Positions 18,352 to 27,317 of a DNA stretch of 64,000 nucleotides are shown one piece after another (position 1 is the stretch's first letter; each line of letters begins with the position of its first letter). Both the position numbers and the translations under genes were made by a program. The notes beneath the pieces were generated by a model. That model ran no database searches, was not told where the DNA came from, and saw nothing but the letters and a program-made list of their open reading frames with translations. Source of the stretch: Gemmatimonadota bacterium (GTDB taxonomy: Bacteria; JAAXHH01); NCBI GenBank assembly GCA_009837395.1, contig VXTP01000006.1, positions 186,001 to 250,000 of the forward strand, given 5' to 3'.

Positions 18352-18900
18352 CTATCCGGTGCGTGCCGCGCGGTCGTCGATCTCCACGATACCCCGTTCG
18401 AGATCGAAGCGGCGCGTCTTCTGCCTTTCCACGTCCCCCACGGTAACGCGGACGAAGAAGGCGCCGTCGGGATAGTCGATGGAGTGGATATCCCCCTCGG
18501 CGAAGGCGGTCGCCTGCCCGGCGCCAACGGTATACTCCCGGGCCACCTCGAGGCGAGCCGGTCCTTCCGATCCTCCATCGTCCAGCCGATTCCATCGCCG
18601 CATCAGGGTATGCCCGGTGTAGTTGCCGTAGATCACGCTGCAGGGACCGTGATCGTGCGGCGGGGAAGTGCCGCCCTTTCGACCTCCATGGACGATGACG
18701 TGTATATCTGTCTCGGGATCATGGCCGATCACCGTGTGGCCTTCGTATTCGTCCATGTTCACATAGGTTTCCAGCAGGTCGGACTGGTCCAGCAGCCTTT
18801 CGGTGTTCTTCCTGATCGATTCCAGTCCGTGCCTGATCCCGTTTTCCCGCACGATCCGCCGGGCGTCTCCCAGAAAATCATCGACGGTGTACCTGGTCAT
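18352..18900 (-). CDS. Cysteine dioxygenase-like cupin protein
   Basis: A 182-residue protein with a single jelly-roll domain. The metal-site region PPHDHGPCSVIYGNYTGHT near 90 resembles the HxH motif of cysteine/thiol dioxygenases and of predicted double-stranded beta-helix metalloenzymes, with a third histidine in EGDIHSIDYPD. Members oxidise small thiols to sulfinates using non-heme iron; the actual substrate is not determined. The start has AAGGAGGCC just upstream. It lies upstream of the desaturase on the same strand and is divergent from the TPR gene. Confidence 0.75.
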   Translation of the reverse strand: MTRYTVDDFLGDARRIVRENGIRHGLESIRKNTERLLDQSDLLETYVNMDEYEGHTVIGHDPETDIHVIVHGGRKGGTSPPHDHGPCSVIYGNYTGHTLMRRWNRLDDGGSEGPARLEVAREYTVGAGQATAFAEGDIHSIDYPDGAFFVRVTVGDVERQKTRRFDLERGIVEIDDRAARTG

Positions 18901-19080
18901 CGATGGCCTCCTTGATGCTTCGATTCCGTTGAGTATGCTTGAAAGTCGAGAATATAACTTGCTTATTTAGGCCAAATGGCATATCTTATCTTACTTGGAT
19001 ACAATATACGCCGAAAACCTCGCTTTGTCCATAAATACTCAGTGTCCTGTAACGCTCAGTTATCCAACGGAGGAATGAGG

Positions 19081-19674
19081 ATGACACGCATCATGAAGTT
19101 GAAAAGTCTTGCCGTATTCACGGTCCTGGTCGCGTTGGTCGCGGCGCCTGCCATTCAGGCCCAGACGATTGATGACGCGAAGACGAAAGTGGACGCCATG
19201 CCGGACGATCCTCCCCGTCATTACAATCTCGGCATCGCCTACTTCAAGGCGGGACAGTATACGAACGCCATCGGCGCGTTCCAGAAAGCCGTCGAGCTGA
19301 AGGCGGATTACAAGGAAGCGTATTACAACCTCGGCCTTTCCCAGCAGAAGGCGGGCCAGACCTCCAACGCGATCAAGTCGTTCCAGAAGGCGACGGCGAT
19401 TGATGCCAAATACGCGGACGCGCACGGCGCGTTGGGCAGCGCTTACCAGAAGCTCAAGAACAGCAGCAGTGCGATCAGGTCCTACCGGGCCGCGATCGGC
19501 ATCAACGACAAGAAGGCGAACTGGCACTACAACCTGGGCATCCTGTACCAGACCCGCGAGGACTATCCGAACGCGATCAGGTCCTACGAGAACTATCTGA
19601 GACTGGCGCCCCGGGCCAGGAACGCCGCGTCACTCCGGAACATCGTCGCCCAGATGAAGGACGCGATCCGTTAA
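19081..19674 (+). CDS. Exported TPR-repeat protein
   Basis: A 197-residue secreted or periplasmic protein with a cleavable signal (hydrophobic LAVFTVLVALVAAPAIQAQ) and about four tetratricopeptide repeats: HYNLGIAYFKAGQYTNAIGA, YYNLGLSQQKAGQTSNAIKS, AHGALGSAYQKLKNSSSAIR and HYNLGILYQTREDYPNAIRS. TPRs form a protein-binding superhelix; the partner is unknown. ATG 19081 fits the GGAGG at 19069 with seven-base spacing; ATG 19075 is too close. A strong terminator follows, so the gene is monocistronic. Confidence 0.88.
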   Translation: MTRIMKLKSLAVFTVLVALVAAPAIQAQTIDDAKTKVDAMPDDPPRHYNLGIAYFKAGQYTNAIGAFQKAVELKADYKEAYYNLGLSQQKAGQTSNAIKSFQKATAIDAKYADAHGALGSAYQKLKNSSSAIRSYRAAIGINDKKANWHYNLGILYQTREDYPNAIRSYENYLRLAPRARNAASLRNIVAQMKDAIR

Positions 19675-19736
19675 GCGACGTCCGGATCGGTCCAGCCGGT
19701 TTGACCGAAGTAAACGGAAACGGAACGTAAATCGAA

Positions 19737-19782
19737 GGCCTCCGCGTGAAAGGGATTCGCGCGGAGGCCGTTTTTGTTTTTA
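19737..19782 (+). terminator. Rho-independent terminator after the TPR gene
   Basis: A perfect 10-bp inverted repeat GGCCTCCGCG (19737-19746) pairs with 19760-19769 across a 13-base loop and is followed directly by GTTTTTGTTTTTATT. It ends the TPR transcript about 60 bp past the stop codon. Confidence 0.9.
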
Positions 19783-19915
19783 TTCGATTGTCCGGATCTG
19801 TACCACCCTGTACCGCCCCTGCCCATCGCCTGCGGCCCTATCGCCCGCGGCTCTGTACCGCCCGCCGTCCTCACGCACCTGGGCGTTCCCACGGGCGGTT
19901 TACAACGGGCAGTTC

Positions 19916-21574
19916 TCAGCGGGAGATGTAGACCCGCGTATAGTCCATAGCGCCTACCGTGCCGTCGGGGTTTTCCGCGATGCCCTTGACCCAGGGTTTC
20001 CTGAGTTCCAGATACACCGGATGGAACAGAAAGGACCCGGCGTAGTCCGACACCATGATCTCCTCCGCCTCCGCGTAAAGCGCGCGCCGCCTGTCCCTAT
20101 CCAGTTCCGCGGCTGCCTCCTCCACCAGGCGGTCGAACTCGACGTTCGTCCAGTCCGAACGGCCATACCCCTGAGGCTGCGAATGCCAGATCATGTCGAG
20201 CATGTTGCGGGGATCCAGGTAATCCGCGTAGAACACGATCAGCCCCAGGTTCATGCGCCAGTTATACATGTTGTTCATGTACATGGTCCGGTCGGCGCTC
20301 CGAATCGTGACGTCGACCCCGATGTTCTCCTTCAGCATGGCCATGATGGCCTCGCTGATGCGCTTGATGGTGGGGTTCGGCGCACGCAGCCACATCTCCT
20401 GGCGGGGGAACCCCCGCCCGCGGGGATAACCGGCCTCGGCTATGAGTTCCCGGGCCCTTGCCGGATCGTAGGTCTGGTAGGGTTTCATGGCCGGACCGTT
20501 GTACTCCGCGAACTCGGGCGGGATCATGGAGTAGGCGGGGACGGCCGTTCCGCCGAGCAGGATGTTGGTGATAACCTCCCTGTCGATCGCCCGCGTGAAG
20601 GCTTCCCGGACCCGCACGTCGTCGAAGGGCGGCTGCCGGGTGCGGTAGAAGAGATACCATGAGGCCCGTGCGGCTATCTTGACCAGGTCCGGCGCGAGTT
20701 CGGGATCGGCCAGGATGCGGGGCATGTCGGTCACGTCGACGAGTTCGCGGTCCACCTCGTCGTTCTCGTAGGCGAGGACCGTGGCGACCGCCGCGTTGCG
20801 GAAGGGATGGATGACCTTCTCCAGGTAGGGCTTGTGGGGACCGTTGTACATGGGGTCCGGAACCAGGGTCATGTGGCTTCCGGTGATCCATTCCGACAGT
20901 TTGAACCCCGAATTCGAGACGATATTCTCGAGGCGGGTCCATTTCCTCTCGTGCTTCTCGACCTGCCAGGGCGGTACCGGCAACGCGTTCCCATAGGATA
21001 CGATGTAGGGAAGGTACGGCGCCGACTTCTCCGTCTCGATGACCAGCGTGAGATCGTCGGCCGCACGGACGCCCAGCTGGGTCAGGTCCTTGATCTCGCC
21101 GCGGTTGATGGGCCTGGCGTTCTTGAAGTCGTGGTAGAAGAACCCGTAGGGGTTGGCCTCCTCCGGGTCCAGCATGCGGCGGAAGGAGTAGACGAAGTCA
21201 TGGGCCGTAACGGGCCTGCCGTCGCTCCACCTCGCGCCCGGGCGAAGGTGGAAGGTCCACGTCTTGCCGTCCGGTGAAGACGTGTAGCTGTCGGCGGCCG
21301 CGGGTTCCGGATTCCAGTTCGGATCGCGGCGGAGCAGGGGCTCGAAGGGGATGATGGTGTCTTCCGTGTCGTAGTCGTTGATCGCGGAATCGAGGGTGCG
21401 GGGCTCCGGGCTCATATACCTGAAAACCTGCTGGTCCCGCGGAGAGGCGTCCGGCGGCAGGGGCCGCGCGGCCGATTCCCCGGAACCGCCTTGCGCCGCG
21501 ATCAGCAAGGGGACCAGGAAGAAGGCGGCGACGGCGCCGAGCAGGGCGGCGGCATACTTGATTGAATGGCGCAT
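19916..21574 (-). CDS. Peptide ABC transporter substrate-binding protein (SBP family 5, OppA-like)
   Basis: Periplasmic solute receptor of 552 residues. Signal peptide about 1-27 (YAAALLGAVAAFFLVPLLIAA), then the family 5 fold: EPRTLDSAINDYDTEDTI, the signature-like KTWTFHLRPGARWSDGRPVT near 105-125, and the hinge region AFTRAIDREVITNILLGG near 330. Such proteins deliver oligopeptides or other polar solutes to a Dpp/Opp permease, but no permease or ATPase genes are adjacent, so this is an orphan receptor. It lies on the same strand as the aminotransferase gene upstream, about 100 bp away. Confidence 0.9.
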   Translation of the reverse strand: MRHSIKYAAALLGAVAAFFLVPLLIAAQGGSGESAARPLPPDASPRDQQVFRYMSPEPRTLDSAINDYDTEDTIIPFEPLLRRDPNWNPEPAAADSYTSSPDGKTWTFHLRPGARWSDGRPVTAHDFVYSFRRMLDPEEANPYGFFYHDFKNARPINRGEIKDLTQLGVRAADDLTLVIETEKSAPYLPYIVSYGNALPVPPWQVEKHERKWTRLENIVSNSGFKLSEWITGSHMTLVPDPMYNGPHKPYLEKVIHPFRNAAVATVLAYENDEVDRELVDVTDMPRILADPELAPDLVKIAARASWYLFYRTRQPPFDDVRVREAFTRAIDREVITNILLGGTAVPAYSMIPPEFAEYNGPAMKPYQTYDPARARELIAEAGYPRGRGFPRQEMWLRAPNPTIKRISEAIMAMLKENIGVDVTIRSADRTMYMNNMYNWRMNLGLIVFYADYLDPRNMLDMIWHSQPQGYGRSDWTNVEFDRLVEEAAAELDRDRRRALYAEAEEIMVSDYAGSFLFHPVYLELRKPWVKGIAENPDGTVGAMDYTRVYISR

Positions 21575-21671
21575 GGTTCGGTTCCTGTGATGAATGGTTG
21601 GTCGGTAAAATACGTTCGTTCTTTGCGAAGGCGATCCGCCGCGGCGAATCCCTATCGGTCCAGGCGGACTG

Positions 21672-22997
21672 TCAGATTTCTTCCAGCGTACAGGCCACCG
21701 CCTCGACGAGGCCGTCGATATGCGTTTCGTCCATGGCCGCTGAAAGGCAGTTCATGGCGAGGCCGTTCGACAGGTAGTAACCGCGGTTCAGCAGGCCGAG
21801 GAACACCGCGGATACGGGACCCTTGTCCGCCGCCGCCACGGCGCGGTAAGTTCGGACCGGATCCCCTGTGAAATAGATGCTGAAGGCAGAGCCGGACGCG
21901 GCCACGGTCGCCACGGTACCCGTACGGGCGAACACGTCCTCGAGTCCATGCACAAGACGATCGGTGAGGCGGTCGAGCCTTGTATACACGTCGGGCGTCA
22001 GCACTTCCAGCATGGCCAGTCCCGCGGCCATGGTGACGGGGTGGGCGCTGAACGAACCGCTCTGGAAAACCCGGGCCTTGCCCTGAGTGGGATCCAACAG
22101 GGACATCAGTTCCCTGCGGCCGCCGAAAGCGCCCGCGGGAAACCCCCCGCCCACGATCTTTCCGTAGGTGCTCAGGTCGGGCAGGATACCGCACTGGGCC
22201 TGGACCCCGCCGGGTGACGCACGGAATCCCACGATTTCGTCCAGGATCAGGAGCACGCCGTGCCGTTCGGTGATCTCGCGCACCGCCTTCACGAAGTCCA
22301 ATCGCTGGGGAATGACGCCCGTCTTGGGGTCGAGGATCACGGCCGCCAGTTCGTCGCTTTTCTCCGAGACGATCGCCTCGACGGCCGCCTCGTCGTCGAA
22401 GGGCAGGATGACGACGTTGTCGGTGGCGTTGGGAGGCATGCCCCCCGCGCTGGCCACGGGCACCGGCCGGTCCGCGGGACCTGCCTTCGCCGGATCGGGT
22501 GAAGTGCTGATTTCGACGGCGTCGTGGCTGCCGTGGTAGCCCCCCTCGAACTTGGCGATGAGGTGACGGCCCGTGTACTCCCGCGTCAGCCGGATCGCGT
22601 GGAGCGTCGCCTCCGTCCCGGAGTTGCAGAACCGGACCGTCTCCAGGGATTCCACTCTCCGGCACAACTCGTCCGCCAGTGCCGTTTCGATCCCCATGGG
22701 AGCGGCCACGGCGATGCCCTGCGCAATCTGTCGTTCCACGGCTTGAACGACGGCCGGGTGATTGTGCCCCAGGATCTGCGTCGTGTGATGGTTGGCGAAA
22801 TCCACGTACCGGTTGCCGTCCACGTCGTACAGGAGGCAGCCTTCTGCCCGCGCGATGGTGACCGGGTACGGCGCGTAGTAGTAGGCGCCCTTGGCGACGC
22901 CGGGCATGACTTCGCCCGCGCGCTTGAACGCTTCACAGGATCCCGGCGTCCTTTCGCGATAGACCGCCTCCTGCGATATCTTCTGGGCCGTTGTCAT
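21672..22997 (-). CDS. Class III aminotransferase, glutamate-1-semialdehyde aminomutase-like
   Basis: PLP enzyme of 441 residues. The layout is that of glutamate-1-semialdehyde 2,1-aminomutase: FANHHTTQILGHNHPAVV, CNSGTEATLHAIRLTREYTG (phosphate loop near 125), LILDEIVGFR near 240 and YGKIVGGGFPAGAFGGRREL (PLP lysine near 283). True HemL is part of heme synthesis, but no other heme-synthesis gene is nearby, and family paralogues act on other amino ketones, so I do not assign hemL. It lies upstream of the OppA-like gene and directly downstream of a sugar isomerase gene (39 bp). Confidence 0.85.
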   Translation of the reverse strand: MTTAQKISQEAVYRERTPGSCEAFKRAGEVMPGVAKGAYYYAPYPVTIARAEGCLLYDVDGNRYVDFANHHTTQILGHNHPAVVQAVERQIAQGIAVAAPMGIETALADELCRRVESLETVRFCNSGTEATLHAIRLTREYTGRHLIAKFEGGYHGSHDAVEISTSPDPAKAGPADRPVPVASAGGMPPNATDNVVILPFDDEAAVEAIVSEKSDELAAVILDPKTGVIPQRLDFVKAVREITERHGVLLILDEIVGFRASPGGVQAQCGILPDLSTYGKIVGGGFPAGAFGGRRELMSLLDPTQGKARVFQSGSFSAHPVTMAAGLAMLEVLTPDVYTRLDRLTDRLVHGLEDVFARTGTVATVAASGSAFSIYFTGDPVRTYRAVAAADKGPVSAVFLGLLNRGYYLSNGLAMNCLSAAMDETHIDGLVEAVACTLEEI

Positions 22998-23036
22998 GAA
23001 TCGATGATTCCTTTTTTTGGATCGGACCGCCGTCGC

Positions 23037-23801
23037 TTACGCCTGGTACGCTTCCCAGAGAGCCCTGTAGTAGCCCATCAGCCGTTCGGGTTCGGGGCTG
23101 TGGGCGATTTCCGCAAGCGTGTATCCTTCATAACCGTCCGCTTGCAGCAACCGGAAGAGCTCCCGCCAGGGATATTCCGCGCGATAGATCTCGGTAATGT
23201 GCACCAGGCCGATTTTGTGGGCAAGCAGCCGGTAGTTGGCCTCGATGGATCCGTCCTGCACTTCGCCGAAATTCGAGTTCCAGCAGATGAATGCGTTGGG
23301 ATGGTCCGCATGGTCCATGATGGCACGCATGCGACGCGGTTCCTGGGTGTCCTTCCCGTGCACCTCGACCCGGATCTGTACGCCGAAGCCGTCGGCCGCT
23401 TCCGCGCACTCCCCGACGGCTTTCCCGATCTGCTCCAGGGTCGCCTCCTCCGGGATGCCCGCTTCGGTCTGCAGGCCGTTGGGGCGCACCTTGACGCCCG
23501 GACAACCGAGGTCGGCCGCTAGTTTCGCGTACTCGACGGTTCCGTCCACGTTCGCCCGCACCTCATCGGGATCTACCGAATGATACTCGAAGGCCGTGCC
23601 GAGGCCGACCAGGTCCACGCCGCCGTCCTCGAAACGCCGCCGGACCTCAGATCGCTCGTCCGCACTCAGCGAGGCTTCCACGCCGTGGGCATGGGTCGTG
23701 CGGAGTTCCACGCCCGTGAAACCCGTCCTTCCGCACATGTCGATGATGGCCGGCACGTCCCAGTCCCGGCCGATCTGATAGGTCACGAATCCCAGCTTCA
23801 T
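23037..23801 (-). CDS. Xylose isomerase-like TIM-barrel sugar isomerase/epimerase
   Basis: A 254-residue AP-endonuclease-2-type TIM barrel, common in carbohydrate and inositol catabolism. Metal-binding acidic/His residues are likely in GVELRTTHAHGVE, RVEVHGKD, ICWNSNFG, LVHITEIY and YTLAEIAH, in the usual barrel order. The reaction is probably keto-sugar isomerisation or epimerisation. It is flanked by an oxidoreductase of the Gfo/Idh/MocA family on the same strand, a pairing typical of inositol-like sugar pathways. Confidence 0.82.
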   Translation of the reverse strand: MKLGFVTYQIGRDWDVPAIIDMCGRTGFTGVELRTTHAHGVEASLSADERSEVRRRFEDGGVDLVGLGTAFEYHSVDPDEVRANVDGTVEYAKLAADLGCPGVKVRPNGLQTEAGIPEEATLEQIGKAVGECAEAADGFGVQIRVEVHGKDTQEPRRMRAIMDHADHPNAFICWNSNFGEVQDGSIEANYRLLAHKIGLVHITEIYRAEYPWRELFRLLQADGYEGYTLAEIAHSPEPERLMGYYRALWEAYQA

Positions 23802-23887
23802 TCGCCCTCCCTGCCTGATCCCCGCATGATCGTGGTAAATCCCAGAGTCTTCGTTTTATTCCGCGGCGTGCCGATCCTGCAGACGCA

Positions 23888-24991
23888 CTATCCCCGAAGG
23901 CGCCGGACGCGCGCCGGTACGTCGTCCTGGTGTATTTCAGAGGACAGGATGCCCGAATCCCGGTCCGGCACGGGCAGATGGACCTTCTGACCTCCCCTTC
24001 GATGGGATTCCCGGAGGGCGATGGCGACTTCCAGGGCCTCCCGTCCGTCCACCCCCGAACACTTCGGCGGATGGCCGTTTTCGATGGCCGAAATGAGGTC
24101 CGCGACGATGGTCAGCCCCATGGACGGGTACCGGGCCGGCCAGGGAAACGGCATGCGGGCGGGCACGCCTCTTTCCCGCGGACCGCCGGGATGCAGCTTC
24201 ACAAGTTCGGCGTCCTGCCCGTTCGCGATGGAGCGGAAGCGGCCCTTCGTGCCCAGTACGTCGATTTCCCAGTTCGCGATCCCGCAGGGCATGCCGCGGA
24301 CAAAGGCCCGGACCCCGTTGTCGAAGGCCAGGTATCCGTTGCCCATGAGATCTTTCTCGCCCGCCGCGGCCTCGTCGGATTCCATCTCGCCGTACACCCA
24401 TTCGACCCTTCCGCCCGCCATGTACCGGACGATATCGATGAGGTGGCTGCCGTTGTGGGAAAGACCGCACTGGCCGTAGCCCGTCACCTGGACGATCTCG
24501 CCGAGTTCGTCTTCTTCGATCATGGTCTTCGCGTGGGAGAAGAACGGATGCCAGCGCCGCGCGCAGTTGATGGCCAGGGCGACGCCGTGCTTCGCGCTGG
24601 TCTCCACCATGGCGTCCGCCTCGGCCAGGGTCAGGGCGATGGGCTTTTCGGCCCAGATGGCCTTCACGCCGGCCCGGGCGGCATCCTGAACGATCTGTGA
24701 TCGGATCCGGGCCGTGGTGCAGACGCTGAGCAGATCGATACGCTCATTCTCGAGCATATCGCGGTAGTCCGCATAAAGATGACCGTCTTCGATGCCCCAG
24801 CGCTCGCCGAATATGGAACGCTGCTCGTCGTGCGGGTCCGCACCGGCGACCAGGTCCACGTCAGGCGCGGCCTGGTAGGAAGGCGCGTGGCAGTAGGGCA
24901 GGAAGATGGATCCGCCCTGGTCGATCTCGTCGTCGAAGGTGCTGCCCATGCGGCCGAGGCCGATCACGGCGGCGCGGTATCTGCTGGCCAT
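23888..24991 (-). CDS. Gfo/Idh/MocA-family oxidoreductase
   Basis: NAD(P)-dependent sugar or cyclitol dehydrogenase of 367 residues. An N-terminal Rossmann fold begins AAVIGLGRMGSTFD; the conserved EKPIALTLAEADAM near residue 123 contains the family's catalytic-region lysine. The C-terminal part is the alpha/beta GFO domain. I place the start at ATG 24991 because GGAGAAG stands just upstream; a 26-residue in-frame extension precedes the Rossmann fold without homology. Pairs with the TIM-barrel isomerase downstream (86 bp). Confidence 0.87.
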   Translation of the reverse strand: MASRYRAAVIGLGRMGSTFDDEIDQGGSIFLPYCHAPSYQAAPDVDLVAGADPHDEQRSIFGERWGIEDGHLYADYRDMLENERIDLLSVCTTARIRSQIVQDAARAGVKAIWAEKPIALTLAEADAMVETSAKHGVALAINCARRWHPFFSHAKTMIEEDELGEIVQVTGYGQCGLSHNGSHLIDIVRYMAGGRVEWVYGEMESDEAAAGEKDLMGNGYLAFDNGVRAFVRGMPCGIANWEIDVLGTKGRFRSIANGQDAELVKLHPGGPRERGVPARMPFPWPARYPSMGLTIVADLISAIENGHPPKCSGVDGREALEVAIALRESHRRGGQKVHLPVPDRDSGILSSEIHQDDVPARVRRLRG

Positions 24992-25102
24992 GCTCTTCTC
25001 CGTGTCATCCGGGTGATACCAGGTGGTTTCGTGTATCGGGATTATATGACGGTACCGGACAAGGGACAAGCGACAATTACACCAAACCGGCCCTGCTCGG
25101 AT

Positions 25103-25621
25103 TTACCCACGGTCCGGCCGGCCAGCCCAGAACCGTCCCCACGATTCCAGGTAGTCGGAACTGCTCCAGGCCTTGTCCAACCCCACCCCCGAAACCACTT
25201 CGATGCCGAGTTCCTCGCATACGCCCCACTCGGGGATATTGGACACGTCGGTCCGGTCTCCGCCTTTGGTGAACACGCCGGGCTGGATCACCCTCAGCGC
25301 CTCGCAGACCGTATCGTCGTCATCTACTTCAAAAGGTATGACGAAGTCCACGCCGCAGATACCGGAGACCACCTGGCAACGGGCCCTCAGGTCCATGAAG
25401 GGCTTGCCCTTCTTGCGGCGAAGAAAACCGTCGCCGTTGACAATGACGACCAGGGTATCGCCATAGGCGGACGATTCCAGCAAGCAGGAGACGTGGCCGG
25501 GATGGAGCGGATCGTACCCGCCGGAGGTGGCCACGATGGTGCCCAGGTCTTGTCCGGCCTTCAGACCGGCGAACTCATCCAGGTCGACGATGCGGGCTGC
25601 ATTTCGTGTTTTTTGCGGCAT
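25103..25621 (-). CDS. Cytidylyltransferase-like nucleotidyltransferase (RfaE domain II type)
   Basis: A 172-residue Rossmann-like nucleotidyltransferase. The HxGH motif is GGYDPLHPGHVSCL near residue 38, and TKGGDRTD near 118 plus the C-terminal SSSDYLES match the activated-sugar binding region of HldE/RfaE and glycerol-3-phosphate cytidylyltransferases. It would couple a nucleotide to a sugar or alcohol phosphate for envelope polymers. No kinase partner is adjacent. It is transcribed divergently to nothing; the DUF6702-like gene lies upstream on the same strand, 40 bp away. Confidence 0.82.
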   Translation of the reverse strand: MPQKTRNAARIVDLDEFAGLKAGQDLGTIVATSGGYDPLHPGHVSCLLESSAYGDTLVVIVNGDGFLRRKKGKPFMDLRARCQVVSGICGVDFVIPFEVDDDDTVCEALRVIQPGVFTKGGDRTDVSNIPEWGVCEELGIEVVSGVGLDKAWSSSDYLESWGRFWAGRPDRG

Positions 25622-25661
25622 GGTCCGGGATGATGGTTGGGGCAGGGGCCCGGAATCCTGC

Positions 25662-26216
25662 TCAGAAGTCCAGGGTCTGCGTGACCTGTTGTTGGCTGAA
25701 CAACAGGCTCTTCTTCTGGCCGTTGGCGCTCACGTGCACGAGATTGACCTGGTCTTCGTAGGTCTCGAGGAGCAGTGTATTCGTCATGGTCATCGATTCC
25801 AGCACTGGGATGTTCTTGACCTCGACGTAACACCAGATCGCGTCCGGATCCACTTCCTTTCCGAGAAAGGCGATGCTGGCACGACGGCCGTTTATCTCGA
25901 TGACGACGTGGCGTGCGAGATACCGGCCGATGTAGAGGTCCGCCTTTTCGGTCTCGCGCTCCGTGCCCAGGTGCAGCCGTTCCGTGCCCATCGATTCGAG
26001 GGCCAGTTCCAGGTCGTCCATGAAGATGCGAAAAGACATCTCCAGCGCACCGGTGTCGGGGTTGTGATCGACCTGGCAGACGCTGATGTAGAAGGGGTGG
26101 GCGGCGTGGCGAGGTGCGCCCGGGGAGCGGGCTGCGCTTTCCGTGGCGGCCGCCAGAAGGAGGCCACCGGCCAGTAGCGTACCTGTCAGGGCAATCCAGG
26201 TGTATCCCCTCTTCAT
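25662..26216 (-). CDS. DUF6702-like exported protein
   Basis: A 184-residue protein with an N-terminal export signal (WIALTGTLLAGGLLLAAATESAARS). The mature region (HPFYISVCQVDHNPDTGALE, RIFMDDLELAL, YIGRYLARHVVIEINGRRA, WCYVEVKNIPVLESMTMTN, NLVHVSANGQKKS) matches the pattern I associate with DUF6702, seen widely in Bacteroidota beside metallopeptidases. Function is unknown. An M1 metallopeptidase gene is 1.1 kb away on the other strand, which fits that association loosely. Confidence 0.65.
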   Translation of the reverse strand: MKRGYTWIALTGTLLAGGLLLAAATESAARSPGAPRHAAHPFYISVCQVDHNPDTGALEMSFRIFMDDLELALESMGTERLHLGTERETEKADLYIGRYLARHVVIEINGRRASIAFLGKEVDPDAIWCYVEVKNIPVLESMTMTNTLLLETYEDQVNLVHVSANGQKKSLLFSQQQVTQTLDF

Positions 26217-26653
26217 TCAAATCCTCCCATATGCCCGCGCAACAGGACACGGCGCGGCACGACATAGCGCAGCATTCGGGCCGCGCCCCGAGAACCGAAG
26301 TTATCCGATTTCGGCATGGCAGGCAACTCGAATCTTCCGCCGGAACTCGCCTGCTTCCTGCCCCGATGTCCATGGGGGTGATCCGTTGCGGTTTTGACCG
26401 GGTGACGACCGGGCTACGACCTCATTATGAGTATAACCATCTTAAATCATGTATAATTGGGAAAATTTCACGACAATATCATAATCAAGGAGATAAAACA
26501 GTTCATTTTACGAGCTTAAATGATGTATCTTCCAGCATAACTCCAGTGGCCAGGTAGCACCTCATAGGAAACGGCTATGCCGGGTCACATGCCAGATCGG
26601 AATATCCGTCCTCCCGGACGAGTTTGGCGGGACCTTTCCGCAGGAGAAACGAC
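26217..26653. other. Intergenic region, 437 bp, AT-rich right half
   Basis: No gene is supported here. The right half (about 26425-26550) is much richer in A and T than flanking genes and contains an isolated TATAAT at 26452-26457 without a matching -35. It separates the divergent DUF6702-like gene and the lipoprotein gene, so it should hold both promoters. Confidence 0.5.
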
Positions 26654-27187
26654 ATGCGTGTCCTATTCATGCTGACCGTCCTGTTCGTGCTGGCCTGTGG
26701 CGATGACGACATGCCGACGGCCCCGACGCCCACACCGGAACCGGATCCTGCCGCCAAACTGATCGGCACCTGGAGATACACAGGGAACGATTTCGATGCC
26801 AAACTGGCTGCCAACCTTCGGGAATACCTTGTCGGGGAGGGCCTGACCGCAAGCCAGGCTGACATGGTGATAGCCGACATGCTTGGTGACACCACTGAGA
26901 CATTCTCCGTTACCCTTAACTTCAGGACCGACGGCACCGTGGTTGCCGATAACGGGCCTCCTGACCGGTTTCAGGTTTCCGGTAATCAAATCAACATCAC
27001 CACGTCAGATGGCGAGGCCTTCAGCGTGGGTTATACGGTTACGGACACCACGCTATCACTCCAGTTTCCAGTAGCTGCGCTGCTGGCTACCGTGGGACTG
27101 GAAACGGAGGATGAGGAGGAAGCGGAACTGCTGAGGATCATGTTCAAGGATATAGAGGTCATGACCATGTATTTCTCCAAGGGGTAG
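26654..27187 (+). CDS. Small lipoprotein, lipocalin-like domain (paralogue of the collagen-like lipoprotein)
   Basis: A 177-residue predicted lipoprotein: the signal ends with the lipobox FVLAC (Cys near 15), followed by a Thr/Pro-rich linker (TPTPEPDP). The domain from LIGTWRYTG to the end looks like a lipocalin-type barrel: GTW start, hydrophobic strands, RTDGTVVADNG, and a C-terminal strand. I recognise no named family. It aligns by eye with residues 75-232 of the lipoprotein encoded at 30401-31099. AGGAGA precedes ATG 26654. It is upstream of the M1 peptidase gene with 130 bp between. Confidence 0.72.
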   Translation: MRVLFMLTVLFVLACGDDDMPTAPTPTPEPDPAAKLIGTWRYTGNDFDAKLAANLREYLVGEGLTASQADMVIADMLGDTTETFSVTLNFRTDGTVVADNGPPDRFQVSGNQINITTSDGEAFSVGYTVTDTTLSLQFPVAALLATVGLETEDEEEAELLRIMFKDIEVMTMYFSKG

Positions 27188-27317
27188 ATAGTTAGTAGAA
27201 CCGATCACCGTCCCCCGGATCATCCTTTACACGCGCCCGTCCAATCAGTATATTTCATAATTCATATCGATCTGTAATGACTGAAACGCAACGCTCAAGG
27301 AAACCAGGAGACCATCC